Assembly (NCBI GenBank): GCA_002900995.3
Contig: CM035307.1
Coordinates: 4,030,001 to 4,094,000, forward strand
Source of the DNA: Ganoderma boninense
Taxonomy: Eukaryota > Basidiomycota > Agaricomycetes > Polyporales > Polyporaceae
Direction: 5' to 3'
DNA length: 64,000 bases
Shown here: one piece after another, positions 1-12,750 of the stretch
Layout of the letters: every line of letters begins with the position of its first letter
How positions within the stretch are numbered: the stretch's first letter is position 1
Position numbers and translations under genes: made by a program
Notes under the pieces: model-generated
Databases searched by the model: none
What the model saw: the letters and a program-made list of their open reading frames with translations, nothing else
What the model was told of the DNA's origin: nothing

Positions 1-426
1 GTACAGTACGATGACGGACAGGCTCTAATACTTACTACAACTGTTAAGAACTTTCGGATCTTCTGTAGGATATGATGACAGGAATGACTTGCCAAATCCG
101 ACTTGGCGTCAAATTTCGTTTGAGAACAGGTGGTTGAAATTCCGTCATTAAGAGGGCATACAGAGAGGAAGAAAGAGATGCGTGTGTAAGCTGGTCAACG
201 TCGGACTGGGTAGGGGCAGCGACCCGTGTTGCTGGTTGGACATCGGAGGAGTCTGCCAGCGGACGTCCTCCCCAGCTTACCTAAGATGAGTTGCAGCTCC
301 GACAGCTTCATTGGCGATTAATCTGGAAGACCGCTACAACCACCTGGCATTGGATGCTGACCTTTCCCTTTTCACCAATGTCTCCGAGCACAAAATCGTA
401 CGTACATATCTCGAGAACAATCAGTC
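1..426. other. Upstream flank of the F-box gene, no gene seen
   Basis: I see no convincing coding region here. The segment precedes the F-box start at 427 and presumably holds its promoter and 5' UTR. A frame open from 311 into the F-box exon might be an alternative first exon, because a splice acceptor-like TTTATGTAG lies at about 446-454, but nothing confirms it. Confidence 0.4.
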
Positions 427-2148
427 ATGCACAGCACCGACGAAGGTTTATGTAGGTTCGATCTTGTCAACGATGACGTCCTGGTGGATGTGCTCGAGGA
501 GCTCAAGCTGGCCAAATGCTTAAACTCCTTTTCCATGACCTCAAAACGGCTTCGCGAGGCTTCCATGCCCATCCTCTTCAGTATCTGCTATCAACGACTC
601 GAGTATCCAGCTGCCGTCCAAGATATTATTCCAGAGTCACTATGGCAATACATTAGGTAGGGTCAGAGAATTTGCTCACCAACCTACGCGCTGACGCTTC
701 ATAGGACGCTACATTTGAAGTGTGTGTGCCGTCCTCTCCGGGCATTCCGCTACACCGTCTACGATGATACACGTCCGCCTACAGATCCTGTTGTGTGCGG
801 TGCCTTCCATCGCTGGCTCACAGACGTTGCCGTGCGCCAAATGCCCCGCCTCACTGAAGTATCGTTCGACAACTGCAAGTACATCGCGGTGCATGGCTTA
901 CCATGGCGAACGGTTCGAGAGATGCTCACCATCCCGAATCTGCACCACTTCATAATCGCTTCGCTGCGAATCTGCCCCACTGCCAGTGATACCATCGAAT
1001 GGGGCGATTGTCAGCTTTCTGCAGCGCTATCCTCCTTTCGCTACCGGGTCAGAGACCCCACACCGATAAAAAGCTTCCCAGCCGAAGAACGAGCTCTGGA
1101 TACCATAGTCCGCTCGTTCCATACCTCTCTTGAAGCGCTCGCCCTGCCTGCAGAACCGGCGCCGATCCAACTGATGTGCTCGTTGGCCTGGCCTCGGCTC
1201 CGTGAGCTAAGGCTCCGAGGCATGCGCTGGACCACGCCATCCACTCCGCTCGTCGCCCTGTTCGCCTGTATGCCGCATCTGCGGACGCTCGCACTCCAGC
1301 TGTATGAACCGGAGCACGTCGATGTACGAGCGGTGTGGCCGGGCGGTTTCAGGGCAACGTACCCATGGCTGGGCCTCGAGTACCTGGAGATCTCACATCC
1401 GGACCCGGACGACGAGATCTACGCACATCTTCCTTCTACTCTCTGCGGACTTGCTCTGCGTCCGTGGCCGCACTTTTGCCTCCAAATCAAGAACAACATG
1501 CAGTTTCCCCCGCGGGACCTCCGGTGGAACTTCCCCATGGCGAGCGCATCCAGCATCTGCGGATACTACAGCGATGTCGAGCACCTCACCTTCGTTCGCT
1601 AGAGCTCGAGTACGAAGTCGACGATCCCGGCGTGGACGCTGAGCTTCTCCAATATGTTGCCGCGAGCTTCCCTCGTCTGCGCACGCTCGAGCTCCATCGG
1701 TATCGGAACGGCGACCCCGTCGTGCCCACGGTGAGACTGCTGTCCAGATTTCGCCCCCGATGCCAGATGGATAGGATGCTGACCAGAAATTCCCTCTTCC
1801 CAGGCGGAGATCGCGCGACAGCTTGCACCGCTGGCCAACCTCTCCTTGATCAAGCTCCATCTCGACTTCCCAGACACGCCGCCCCCTGCGTTCTCTGTTG
1901 TCGACCAGCGGCGGTACTGCGATGACAAAGCGTTGACGGCATATGACGGGACCCTTGCAGCCACCGCGGTGACGTTCGCGAACGCGCTTTCCTCGCCCTT
2001 CCTGCGGGAGATCTGGTTGCTTCGGTATGTGGCCTACCGCGGCCCCATGTGGGCCGACTTCTCCGTTACCCGCGGCGACAGCGGGGCAGGAACGGTGCAG
2101 GTGACGGTGCAACGCCAGGATGGTCGTTTCTACATGGGCCGCAGTTGA
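427..2148 (+). CDS. F-box / LRR-type protein, copy 1, with an apparent 1-bp frameshift
   Basis: Predicted substrate-adaptor of an SCF ubiquitin ligase, the usual role of fungal F-box/LRR proteins. Exon 1 from ATG 427 encodes an F-box-like stretch (NDDVLVDVLEEL then LNSFSMTSKRLREASMPILF). It splices near 657 (AG|gtaggg) to about 704, and the frame continues as leucine-rich sequence (LRTLALQLYEPE, LEYLEISHPDPDDE). At about 1556-1558 one C is missing relative to the paralogue at 34-35.7 kb, and the frame ends at TAG 1600-1602. The next frame continues the homology (LELEYEVDDPGVDAELLQ), then an intron at 1731-1803 and a last exon ending at TGA 2148. Homology resumes perfectly after the slip, so this is either a recent lesion or a base-call error. 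The F-box identification rests on motif shape and copy comparison; the substrate is unknown. Confidence 0.65.
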
Positions 2149-2564
2149 GGTGAGTGCATAGCACACGTTGCGGACCATGATCTGACATCGTGATTTCTCG
2201 TAAATCGCAGCACGCTATGTCTTCAGCAAGCAATGTAGAATTAGCATAGCGAGCATCCAAGGTCAGAAGCTGATGCTCAAGCTGTGAAGGCGATCGTCGG
2301 TGTAGACAGCATAGCACCATCCTCGCATCTTCGGTGCTCAATGTCCTCACCACCCAAGTTCGGGAACGCCCACATTTCGTCGTTGCCTCGGGTCAGTTGG
2401 GTGTGGACTCCGGGTAGATGCTAGGGCATCGTACATTGCCTACATCATTGTAGTCATTAAGTTTTCAGTTGGATTGATACTCTTTGAGGACAGCTTGAAG
2501 GATAGTTGAGGGCATGATAAGCATAGCATTAATAGAGATATATGCCTATACTACTACGAATGAA
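2149..2564. other. Convergent intergenic region
   Basis: The 3' ends of the F-box gene (+) and RNA14 (-) face each other across this stretch. It presumably holds both 3' UTRs and polyadenylation signals. I see no further gene. Confidence 0.5.
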
Positions 2565-5500
2565 CTACCAGCGTCCGCGACGCCCACTGCTTCCAGGGCC
2601 CTGATAAGGTCCGTAATCCGGAGGCGGTCTTCCGCCACCACCGCCACCACCACCTGCAACCAAAGATCAGCAAACGGCCCCAGGCAGACGAATGTAAACG
2701 GCGACTTACCACCGCGAGCAGGGGGCGGAGGAGGCGAACGAGCTTTGACACCAGACGACGAAGGGATGACCGCGTTCCTGAACACTTGCATGAGGTCGTC
2801 GGTGCGGAAGACAGGGCCTGCGCGAACACAAGAACAAGAACAACAATCAGCACCGCCACCACGGTGAGACAGAGACAGACAAGCCGTATGCAAAGAAAGA
2901 AAAAGGGACGCACCGTCGAAGCTGTTCGGCGCAGGCAGCGTGCCGATGAACCAACTGAGCACGTTCGGCAGCTGCACGCCCTTTTCCTCCTCCTTCTCCT
3001 CCTTGAAGCGCGCCCGCGACGGCGGCGCTGGCGGGCCCGTCCCGCTCCCGCTCCCGCTCCCACGCCGGCGACCCGTGTCGTCTGTGCGGCGGCGGGCCAT
3101 CCCACCTGTCTCGGTCCCGGTCGCGCCCCCTCGGTCCTGGGCTGCTCGCACGCGCCCGCTTCGACGGGTAGTCGCGCGACTCGTCGCGGCGCCGGTGGTC
3201 GGGAGAGGATGCCCGCTTCGACGACGATCCCTGCGCGGGCGTGGCGGACTTCGTGGTGGTGTCTCGGTCGGAGGTGATGGACTGGACGGTGTCCGAGCGG
3301 CCGAGAAGGCCGCTGCTGCTGCCGTTGGGACGCAGGTTGCCTGACTTGCTGAGCACGAAGCCGAGGTCCCGCGTCGCGATCGAGTCGACGTGGCTGTATT
3401 TGTGGCGTTCTGCGAATCGCTTGATAGGTGGGTCTGCGGGCACGGAAGAGAGGTCATAGCGTTAATGAATGAATCTAGGTAAGGGAAAGGTGCGACTTGA
3501 GTGCGCACCGTTCGGGTAGACCTCTGCCATACGCTTCTCCAGCTTGTGCGCAGCCGCTAGATCGCCATACTGGTACTCATATTTAGACCAACGTTCCCAC
3601 AAGGGCCGCGCTTTGTCAGGTGGGAATGTCCCAATCACACGTTCAAACAGTGCTCTTGCGTCTGCAGAGAAGATACGAGAAGTCAGCGAGGCGTGAAGAT
3701 ATATGGATGAATAAACGCACTGTTTTCATCGTTGATGGAGATGAGGAAGCCGAGGTAGCGGAGCACGAATTCGACCTCGTCGCCGTACAGCTCCATCGCC
3801 TTCTCGAAGATTCTGCTGGCAAGCGGGGCATCCTTGTTGCCGCAGTGGTACTCCATAAGTGCTACATGGACTATAATCAGCGATTGGACGAACGGAATGC
3901 ATAGGAATGACAACACACCTTCTGCCTCATGAACCTCCCAAGGCGTCCAGCGATCTCTGCGAGCCTTACCGAAGACATTGCGAGCAGACCTCAAACCTTC
4001 AGCACGCCGCGCGAACCTAATGTACACGATCCACGCAATGCCGTAGTCGGTCCGCTTGTCACACAGTTCCTTGTTCTTCGGCGGCTTCTCATCTGAAGAC
4101 TGCGTGTTGAACGATGAATGATTGGATGTCGGACCTTGCTGCGATGCAGGCGCTGACGCGTCACCGTTGTTTTGCGTCTGGCTTGGCTGCGAGCTACTAC
4201 TACCGTTGGATGAAGCTGGACGCATTCACCCTGCTCTCGAGTGCCTCAAGATCTTTGCGCAGTATGCCAAGGAACTTGTCAAACGTCGCGTGCACTTCTG
4301 TCAAGTTACCTTGGAGCTCCAGCGCTTCCGCGTACGCGAAGTTCAGCACAAAACTACGAAATGTCATTCAGCGCGATGTCATGCAAATCTCAGGCCACCT
4401 CACCTGGCGGGATTGGCGTCGATGCCGGCCTTGAGCAGAGCCAGCGCTTCTTCAGTCTTACCGACGCTGTTCGTCCATGCATACGCCATGTACCTAGCGT
4501 CACGGAGGGACGTCAGACCTGCGCACATTCGGAAGCGAAGAAACATACCAGATCTCAGAGTAGAAACGCATGCGCACAACAGCCTTCTTGTACACACTCT
4601 GCACACGCTGGAGGAAAGCACTCCGGTTACTCTCTTCGATCTCGAGAGGGTTCCCCTCTTCCCACTTAAGGTAGAGTCGCCAGCGCGCCACGACGGCCTT
4701 ATCACCAGGGTTGAACGTCGGCGGACGGGGCAACCAAATAGACGGACGCTTATCCTTTCCCGAGGTAAGAGCCGGGAATAGAACTGTTAGATGCTCTTGG
4801 AGCTGGTTCAGTACTGTACGCGCTTGCATGTGGTTTTCTTGCAGATCCGCGATGAACTTCTTGGCCTGTACGATGGCGCACGCTCTCATCAGGAGACTGG
4901 AGTGCGTGGCGTAGGAAGCAGAACTCACAGTGATCTTGTTCAGGTTGTTCTCAAACTCTTGGTACTCTTCCCACAACCTCTTGACGTTCTCCATCGGGAT
5001 CTGAACTGCCTGCTGGTAAGCTCGTCGGACGGCGTCCATCTTTTGCTGCTCTTCCCAAGTGGTATTTGTCTAATAGCACATCTCGTTAGTTCGTATCACA
5101 CATCTCACGCTATCTACGGACGGACGGGTCTCGCTGGTGACCATTAATGTCGAAGAACACACGGAGGACTCGAACAGAAAGGGATGAGGACACAATCCAT
5201 AATATACTACGGAAATGGTACAGCGGTTGGAGCGACAAAACCGAGCCCATGGAAGTGACGAGGAGAAAAGCGAGAAGGAAAAACTGCCTTGCCACGAGAG
5301 ATGAAAGACGTCGGCCAACGGTAAAAGGTCCAGACGGTGCGCATTACTTGGGCCACTGCATGTGTGCCTGACAGCGGACTTTCGCTTCGACACAGCACGG
5401 TGACGTATCCAGCGAATTGACCGGCGAATGGAAAGCCCTCCAAACTGTTTGTACGACGTTCACCAGACCTTTTGGAACCGTCTTCCGCTTTCTACCTATC

Positions 5501-6429
5501 CTTTCGCGGACGTGTTCCAAAAGGGCTGGTTACAGCCAGCCGCCGCCACACCTTTCCCCAGCATGATCCACATATCGACAGCGGGATTGGGACGCGAGTG
5601 GGAAAAGGGCAGGCATACGAGACACGTCCGTAGATAGCGGTAGAAACACTGCAGAACACGTACCTCGCCGGCCTTAAGAAAGTTGATGTAGTCCTGCCAG
5701 ATCTCGTAACTGTCCTTGTCTTGACCCGCATGTCCGAGCGCGAAGTCGTAACACTTGCGGATCACATCACGCGCATTCGGACCAGTCGTGATGCGTCTAT
5801 GACTAGATGTCAGCCGGAGAATGACCGCATATACTGAGTATCGCACCTGATATACGTGAGGTAGAACTTCAAGAGGTCTACAGAAGGCGACGTTTTCAGC
5901 AAAAACTTCTTGAAGAGCTGTTCAGCGTAGCCAAAATGGGATGGGTCGTCCAGGAAATGGCGGAGGTAGGCAATTTGGATGGAGGGCTGCGCACACGGGT
6001 CAGACGACGACATTCACGCAATAAGAGCACACGAGGGGTTCTGACGGTGTTCGGGTACGTTTCAAGCATGCCTTCGTAGGTCTCCTTGATCTTCTCCATG
6101 TCGAGAGAATCCTCCTGCAAGGCCAACAAGTTTCTGCCAACCGTCGGCGTCCACAGGCTTTTCACGCAATTGCGCACGCAGCTGATCCCATTCGGATTGC
6201 GGTGGCGGAGTCGGTTCCTGCATTGTAACGCTTGCTGGCCGGGGCGCGTCTTGACTACTGGTTGAGTGGACGTCGGTGTGGGCGTTGAAGCCGTCGCTGG
6301 AGGCAAGGAGGACTCTTGCAGCTGTCGCAAGGCGTTGAGGATGCCTTCTGACAACTGCGACTCTGGAGGTTGAACGTCGACTTGCATCGCACTCTCTTCC
6401 GTGGTCTCAGGAGGGAGGGGCTCGGACAT
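2565..6429 (-). CDS. RNA14: mRNA 3'-end processing protein Rna14 (CstF-77 family)
   Basis: Scaffold subunit of cleavage factor IA, which drives pre-mRNA cleavage and polyadenylation in the nucleus. ATG at 6429 begins [16 protein letters not shown], followed by a Pro/Thr-rich leader. The body is HAT repeats ([124 protein letters not shown]). The tail has an Arg/Asp-rich stretch, then [17 protein letters not shown] and [13 protein letters not shown], the region that in this family binds Rna15, and ends in a poly-Gly/RGRW tail. About a dozen short introns interrupt it. Two apparent single-base frame slips are present: about 6125 (HAT start, [12 protein letters not shown]) and about 3031-3042 (before the [10 protein letters not shown] segment). 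Because the yeast homologue is essential, base-call error is the simplest reading. It shares a 200 bp divergent promoter with the gene at 6630. Confidence 0.9.
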
Positions 6430-6629
6430 GGTGAGCGAGTGGTTGAGGGTCAAGCACAGGAGATGGACGACAACAACAACGTCGGCGCTGCGACGAACGC
6501 TTTGCACAGTATTTGTTGTTGTTTGTACGGGCGCCCCCATTGTGTCAGAGCGTCGGGCTCGACGCCTTGTTGTCTCCTTCCATCTTCCCCTCCATTGTCA
6601 TAGCCATTGGCCTCGGTCGAGCTCTGGCT
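6430..6629. promoter_or_regulatory. Bidirectional promoter, RNA14 / axis-like gene
   Basis: Two hundred bases separate the divergent start codons at 6429 (-) and 6630 (+), so the promoters and 5' UTRs of both genes must lie here. No TATA box is obvious, which is common for housekeeping-type promoters. Confidence 0.5.
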
Positions 6630-9600
6630 ATGGACGCTGTTGATACGGCAGTGAAGTTGTTGAACTCAGCAGCGTCGAAGAGTGGAGCCAAAGACCGGAA
6701 ACTCCTGGTGGAGATGGCGGGCCAGGCCTCATCTCATCTCGTACTACTGGTACTACTCAACCTGTTGAATTCAGGAAAACAGACTACATGATCTTGCGAA
6801 CAGAAACTCTCCTCAATATCGGAGCAAGTTGCTGAGAAACTATCCAACTTTTTCCGCACATCCTTTTTCACACTGTATGCGGGGTTGACCGTTCCGACAC
6901 TGCGACTGGTCTCCGCCGTCTTTGAAACAGTCTATCACGAGCGCATATTATCGGCCATGGGGAGCGGACAAGAAGAGCAGAAGGGTCGTTGGGAGTCAAT
7001 TTTGCACGCACTACTCGGCGGTGTCCTGGTCAGTCTTTTCGGATTCCAGCTCTCACCATGCTCTGTTTCACCATGACACTGTCGTAGGACCTTCTCGACG
7101 ACAATCACACAATGGAGGTGAAGGATGCGATCGGAGAGGCGTTACTTTCTACGCTGTGTGATATCTGTTTTTCCCTTTCAGCCCCAAGGACCAGCGTAGA
7201 TCTCAGGTGTACGGTATGTTTTCTATCCGATTAATTATGACGACTAGCTGAATGTGTGCGTCTCAATTATAGGGATACAATATTCTTATCGATTCCTCAG
7301 CCTCCCATCAAGAGAACCAGCAGAAACTACGTGACCCCAAGTTGTTAGGGGGAGAACGACTTGGGTCTTGTATATGGAGAACGAAAGGTTCGCAAGACAC
7401 CTTATACTCGCCGTTTCTGTACACTGATTCCGTCTGTGGTGAGACTATCTCGCCCTTGAAGGCCTCCTGAATCTCTTCGCTTGCATTCTCCCGTCCACTA
7501 ACGCATCAACTTCTGGTCGTGAGCGACGCACAGCTTTCATTCAATCCGTCTTTTTGCGGACCGCGCCGCCTGAGTCTTCTACTACTGGGAAAGAAATTGT
7601 CGATCTCCTTGAGCGCGTTTCGTCTAGTGATTGGGATGAGACATCCCAGAAACTCGTCAACGCAATGGCCAGAGGCAGTATCGTTTAGTACGTGGTCCTA
7701 CGCTTCACGTATTGCTCCCATGTTTCATGTTTGCGCCCTGCAAAGTCCCCAGCCATTCGATGTCAAGGAAGTCGTGGTCAGCGGGACAATCTATCCAAGT
7801 GACCGACTGTATGCGGACGACAAGACGCTCCTCATCAATGTTGTCCTCGATGTACGTCATCGAGAGAGGGAGCTCCTCGACATCCTCTAATATTTCCTAT
7901 TTGTTACATTAGCAGGAAGATCAGTACGACTCACTGGAAATCGCTTATACGTCAATATCAAAAATCCGTCTTAGCCGGAGTTCTGCTGGCCGAAGTCACG
8001 TCATCTTGTCCCTCACCTCTTCCCCCAGACTTGGCAAGAATCTCATGAAGATCAGCATTGGTGCCGTTGCGGGGTTTTCGTTGTCGATCGATGACGAGAG
8101 TCGGCTGTTACAGGCTCTGGAGAGCAGAGGACTGGTAATAATCTACTTGCCGTATAGTTCTCTTCACGGCTTTGACAGGCTTGTCGTAATTCTAGGCCCA
8201 GATGGTTACGACCGAGCCTCCAATGATTCAGAAGTTATCTGTTGCGATGCAACCTGCGAAACTTGAAATTGACGGTGCGGGCAGGCTGGTCAAGGAGTCA
8301 ACGCAACACGAGGTGTGTCACCTAAGTTGACCGTCCTACCTTGTATTAACCATGTGCAGCGCATCGAGAGCCTCTTGCAATGTATGTACTTCCCTTCCCT
8401 AGGCTGCAGGAAAGCTACTGGACGCTTCATGGTTTAGTCTATAGGACGGATGAGAAGAGCGACGACATTCCTTCTGCCGGCGATTCGGAAGCTTTTTGTC
8501 CCATCGAAATTTCTTCCTCTTCAGTCGACCCTGCGAACGTCGCCATCTCCCGTTCTGATCACAAGGAAGAACGACGAGAACCCGACAATGCTGGATACTC
8601 GACTCCGTCTACGAAGGCACCTCCTGGTTCCGATGCGAGCGACTTGGCCTCGACTGACAGTAAACTACTGTTTGACGCAGCTTTCGGCACAAGCGACGAC
8701 GATCTCTCGGAATTCACCGATGAGGAAACCCCTCTGCCCAGATCCAAGATCGTCAGGCGAACCAGCACGATGACCAGCATTCGTGGCCGAATCTCGTTTG
8801 AACCGGCTCTTGGAAAAGCTGCTCGTCTTGCCCGCGGAGGGATAGGGAAGGTAGTCTTGGACTCCGACGACGAAGCGCCGCCAGCGCCGGCCCAGAAACA
8901 ATCCCGGAATGCGAAGAAAGCTCTGATTCGCGCACCGACAATGGACACTATTGCTACTGAGGATCGTGCTGCGTCTTTACCTGACCTCGAGGCTTCGACT
9001 ACATCCAACGTCTCTTCTCCAAGCTCACAGACGAAGGGCGAAGTTTTGGTGCCGGCAACGACCTCTAGCCGAGGTTCTACTGCTAGCAAAGTTCTGCGCT
9101 TCTCTGACATTCACATACCTGCTCCCGACTTCAAAGCTGCTCTATCGTCTCCGCCTACTGTACCTACGTCTATCCTCAAGAGCGTTCTTGTCAAGAAGCT
9201 ACCAAAGCCTCCTCCTTCCATCCAAGATTCTTCTCCTTGTGTTTCCGCTACTGTTGCTACCAAGAAGCTTGCTGCCGTGAAAGCCGATGACGTTCTCAAC
9301 GATCTTAGTAAGTACTCGATTGTTACCCTAAGTCGCATGCGTCTGATAATAGGCGTAGTTCCTGCCTCAAGTTCTCCCACTCCCATCTCGAAGAAGTCAG
9401 TCAAGGTGGGAATGCGCAAAAATGATCACACCGTCGCGGATCCGCCTCTCATTAAACCCGTCAAGAGGAAGGCTATCCTAGTCGTGGACTCTGACTCTGA
9501 CTCCGACGTTCCGCTGGCGTCCCGCAAGGGTGCTGCTGCCAGACCCACTAAGCGTGCTCGATCTAGCCCTGCCAAGAGTCCTGTGGCTCCCCAGGCTTCG

Positions 9601-11964
9601 ATGCCCAAGGAATCGCCTCCGAAGCAGCGTGCTGACCACGAGTCTCTGGCCCTGCGACCGCCCACTCACGCGCGTCGGAGGTACCGTGCTCGCAAAGGCC
9701 GCACGTCCTCTCCACAGCTTGCATGTGGCGACAATTCTGTGCCCGCTCCTGTTCCGACAGGGAACTTTGTCGACGTCGATTACGATGAGCTGCCTACCAG
9801 TCCTCCTAGACGCGCTGTCGCTTCAGATGCTGCTGGGAAGTCGTCGCCAGCGGCTCGAACGACTAATGTAGAGCTTCGTAAGAAAGCCGCGAAGGCGAAG
9901 AAGGACTTGGTTGAGGACGAACAGGTCGAGAAAGCGGAGAACGCCACGAACCGGACGACTTTGAAGAAGGCCGCGAAGCTGGGAAAGACGGTCAAGGCTG
10001 AGAAAGCGAACAAGGCTACAAAGACAGAGAAGGTTGCAAAGGCAGGCGCCGCCAAAACTTCACCTGAAGATTCTGTTTTACAGATGAAGCTTGAGAAACC
10101 GCGAGCCGGGGCGACAGCTCGGAAGGACGACGCGCCGTCTAAGGCATCAGCGAAGACCAAGACTAAGACGCAAAAGTCTGGAGATTCGACCAAAGGAGGC
10201 GCACCTGCAATTGGCGACGGCCTTAGGGGAGATGTTGCTGCAAATGGACCTCCTCGAGTACCTCCTCGGCCACGGAGAGCAGGAGCGGACGCCACGAAAA
10301 CCAAGGGAAAAGACATTGCCAAACCTGTGAATGTGGCCGCCACAGAACCAGACTTGGTCCTAGGATCTTCGCCCCCGAAGAAGGCGAAAGCTCAGACGTA
10401 CGAGGGCAATACCCACATGACCGCAGGCGACGCGGACGACACTGAGGGCGCCGCGGTTGTCGCCACCGACTGTCGAACGAGTTCCGATATCATCGACTTT
10501 ACGGTGCGTCTCTGTGGTGTCACGAAAGTGTGCTGAATCCAACGTGTTCTCAGTTCCTCGACGACGTCCAGCCCCCGCAACCAGAAATAGTGTTCTCAGA
10601 TCCATCAATTGTTGACAACTCTACCGAGGTTGCTCGTTCTTCATCACGAAAGGTGATTGTGAATATTATATTCCGGTGTAGAACATGCCAGTGTACTCAC
10701 GACGATCATAGTCTGCCGCGTGCCCAAGCCCGGAGCTCCCAAATCAAGATCAGCGAAGACCCCGTGGGACGCAATGGCTCAAGCCCAGTCTCCCCAAGAG
10801 CCTCAGCGTTCTGGCCCCAATTCGCTACCGGACGCCGGAGTGGTCACGGTGTTGGCTCAGGGTCAGTCGGAGGCTCCGGCAGGTGGTACCTCTGCGCCCG
10901 TAGAGTCTCCGACAGGAACGTGCAGTACAAATGCCAAAATCGCTGTCTCGTCAGTGGTTGGCGCGTGTGCAGGAAAGAAGGAAGCTGCAGTCCAGGTATA
11001 TCGCTGTCACGGTCCCTTCTATCTTCCGCTGATTTTGGAGTAGACTACAGGCACTACGGTATCTCCGGCGGTACAAGTTCAACAACAGCCCCTCGTCATT
11101 GACTTGACCTTAGACTCTCCTCCGAAGCCTCTCCTGCAGTCTTCTCGGTCAACGGTCGCGTCGGCCGATCTGCCTCATGGAAACATCAAAACGGCGGCTG
11201 AAGATGAACCCAGCCGACAAGAACATGTTCATGCTCATAGTGCAAAGGAGCGCTTGCCCCAACCTGTCCAATCTTCCCATACCGTTAGGCTCACCTCCCC
11301 GACCGCACTGCCGTCGATGCACGCCCGATACGCATTCGAGCAGGGTGAGCATAGAGACAACTCACGCTTCTGTTTACGCTGATCCTTATTGTCCTTGTGT
11401 GCATTATGATACAGAAACGAACGGTGGAGGATACACAGGGGCGGAAGGAGACGAAACTCTGGTCGACATCGAGTGTGATAGCGACGATGCTAGCCTGGAC
11501 GCCATCGTGAACGTCCTGAATAAACTTCATCAAGTCCGTATACGTCTGTCCATCTTGCAAACTTGTGAGTAGCTAATGACGTTCTTCGGAAAGGTCGTCG
11601 TGAATAGCATCGCGAACCGGTTCGAGGGCGTTCGCCAAGAAGCTCGTGCTGGTCGAGATGAGCTGCGGCGCTATGCCGCCGCCGACCTCCAAACCCTCCA
11701 CGCGCAAAGGTGAGTATTATCGACGTTGAACTTCCCGTGCATTCTGATGACTTTTGCATTCACAGCGTTACGCACTTCAACAGGCTTATCGATCTCGAGG
11801 CCGAGTATGCCACAGTCGGCAGGAACGTTCTCCACGGTAATGAAGACTGGGTGAAAGTGAATCAGCAGGCGTGCGACACTCTGGCGGCCGTTATAGAGAG
11901 GCATGACCGGGGTACGCTTTCGAAACAGATGCCTGCTACGCTTGTTACCCTCAAATTGTTGTAA
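6630..11964 (+). CDS. Candidate meiotic chromosome-axis protein (SYCP2/Red1-like)
   Basis: Long multi-exon gene from ATG 6630 (MDAVDTAVKLLNSAAS) to the stop at 11964. The N-terminal third is helical and repeat-like (FETVYHERILSAMGSGQEEQ, EIVDLLERVSSSDWDETSQK). A beta-rich stretch follows (VVVSGTIYPSDRLYADDKTL, LEIAYTSISKIRLSRSS). A large exon from about 8400 to 10500 is disordered, with acidic patches and long Lys/Ala-rich runs (KKAAKAKKDLVEDEQVEKAE). The C-terminus is about 90 residues predicted to be coiled coil (VVNSIANRFEGVRQEARAGR, HFNRLIDLEAEYATVG). Helical domain, PH-like domain, long basic linker and terminal coiled coil is the architecture described for SYCP2, ASY3 and Red1 axis cores. 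That assignment is inference from architecture; primary sequence in this group is poorly conserved. Other nuclear scaffold proteins could look similar. The first exons are the least certain. Confidence 0.5.
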
Positions 11965-12750
11965 TGTTGTCTGTCCTGTCATATTGCCAGAAAGGTTACA
12001 TCTGGGCGTATATCGATACGTAGGCGTGTATCCACATAGTCGCCGCCCAGGCGGGCGCTTACACTATGATCCATGTATTTGCATAGCCGCTTCGCCGTCA
12101 ATTCCGCTACTACGTAGCTGGGAAGGGAGTGCCTTACCCGTCGGATACCTAGCTACGTAGCTGAGTGTTCTCCACCTGTGGTACGCCAGCGGTGCGGCAA
12201 TGGAGGCGCTTCTGTTATGTTACAATTGACGCCCTGATACACGACTACAAGGTTGCAACATTGCAATACTCTCCATTACGTTTCACAACTTCGGCCATCA
12301 CGCTGCTACGCTGCTACGTGAATACATACCTACTACGTATCAATATACGTCCAGTCGTAACCGTTCTCCATATTGCGCCACGATAGCCTAATGCATGCAG
12401 TTCTTGCTCCCTCACGGCCACCTGATACGAGGAAGGCTGGGAATCCGTCTGCAAATGCACAGCAGCAGTTATCCCACAGCCTTTGGGTTGCGGGTGTCAC
12501 TGAGAAGTCTCTGACTGTCTCATCGCGACCCTAATCGTTGTTTCTGTGTTTGTCGTCTCGCAAATGTCGAAGCTCCCTTGAGGAGGAATAAGGTTGGATG
12601 CGGAACTAGACGCCAGCGAAATGGCTAGCGCCCAATCATAATCTTTGGCGCCACATCCTCCGAGCCTGTCCTCATAAGTAATACTGCCTAAATAGTTGCC
12701 GTTTACAAACCCTCTCCGTTTCCTTAGTTCATACCACGACGTTTATAACA
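11965..12750. other. Intergenic region with short palindromic repeats
   Basis: No gene is supported. The stretch contains several TACGTAGCTG-type short repeats (about 12110-12165), some forming the near-palindrome AGCTACGTAGCT. It should also contain the 3' UTR of the gene to the left and the promoter of the protease gene to the right. Confidence 0.4.

Noticed and set aside
1393..2178. 261-codon antisense frame in the F-box gene
   Set aside because: The sense strand has paralogue support; this frame is not conserved in the copy at 34-35.7 kb.
8559..10343. Antisense frames in the axis-like gene
   Set aside because: Phe/Ala/Ser-rich complements of Lys/Glu/Ala-rich coding sequence.
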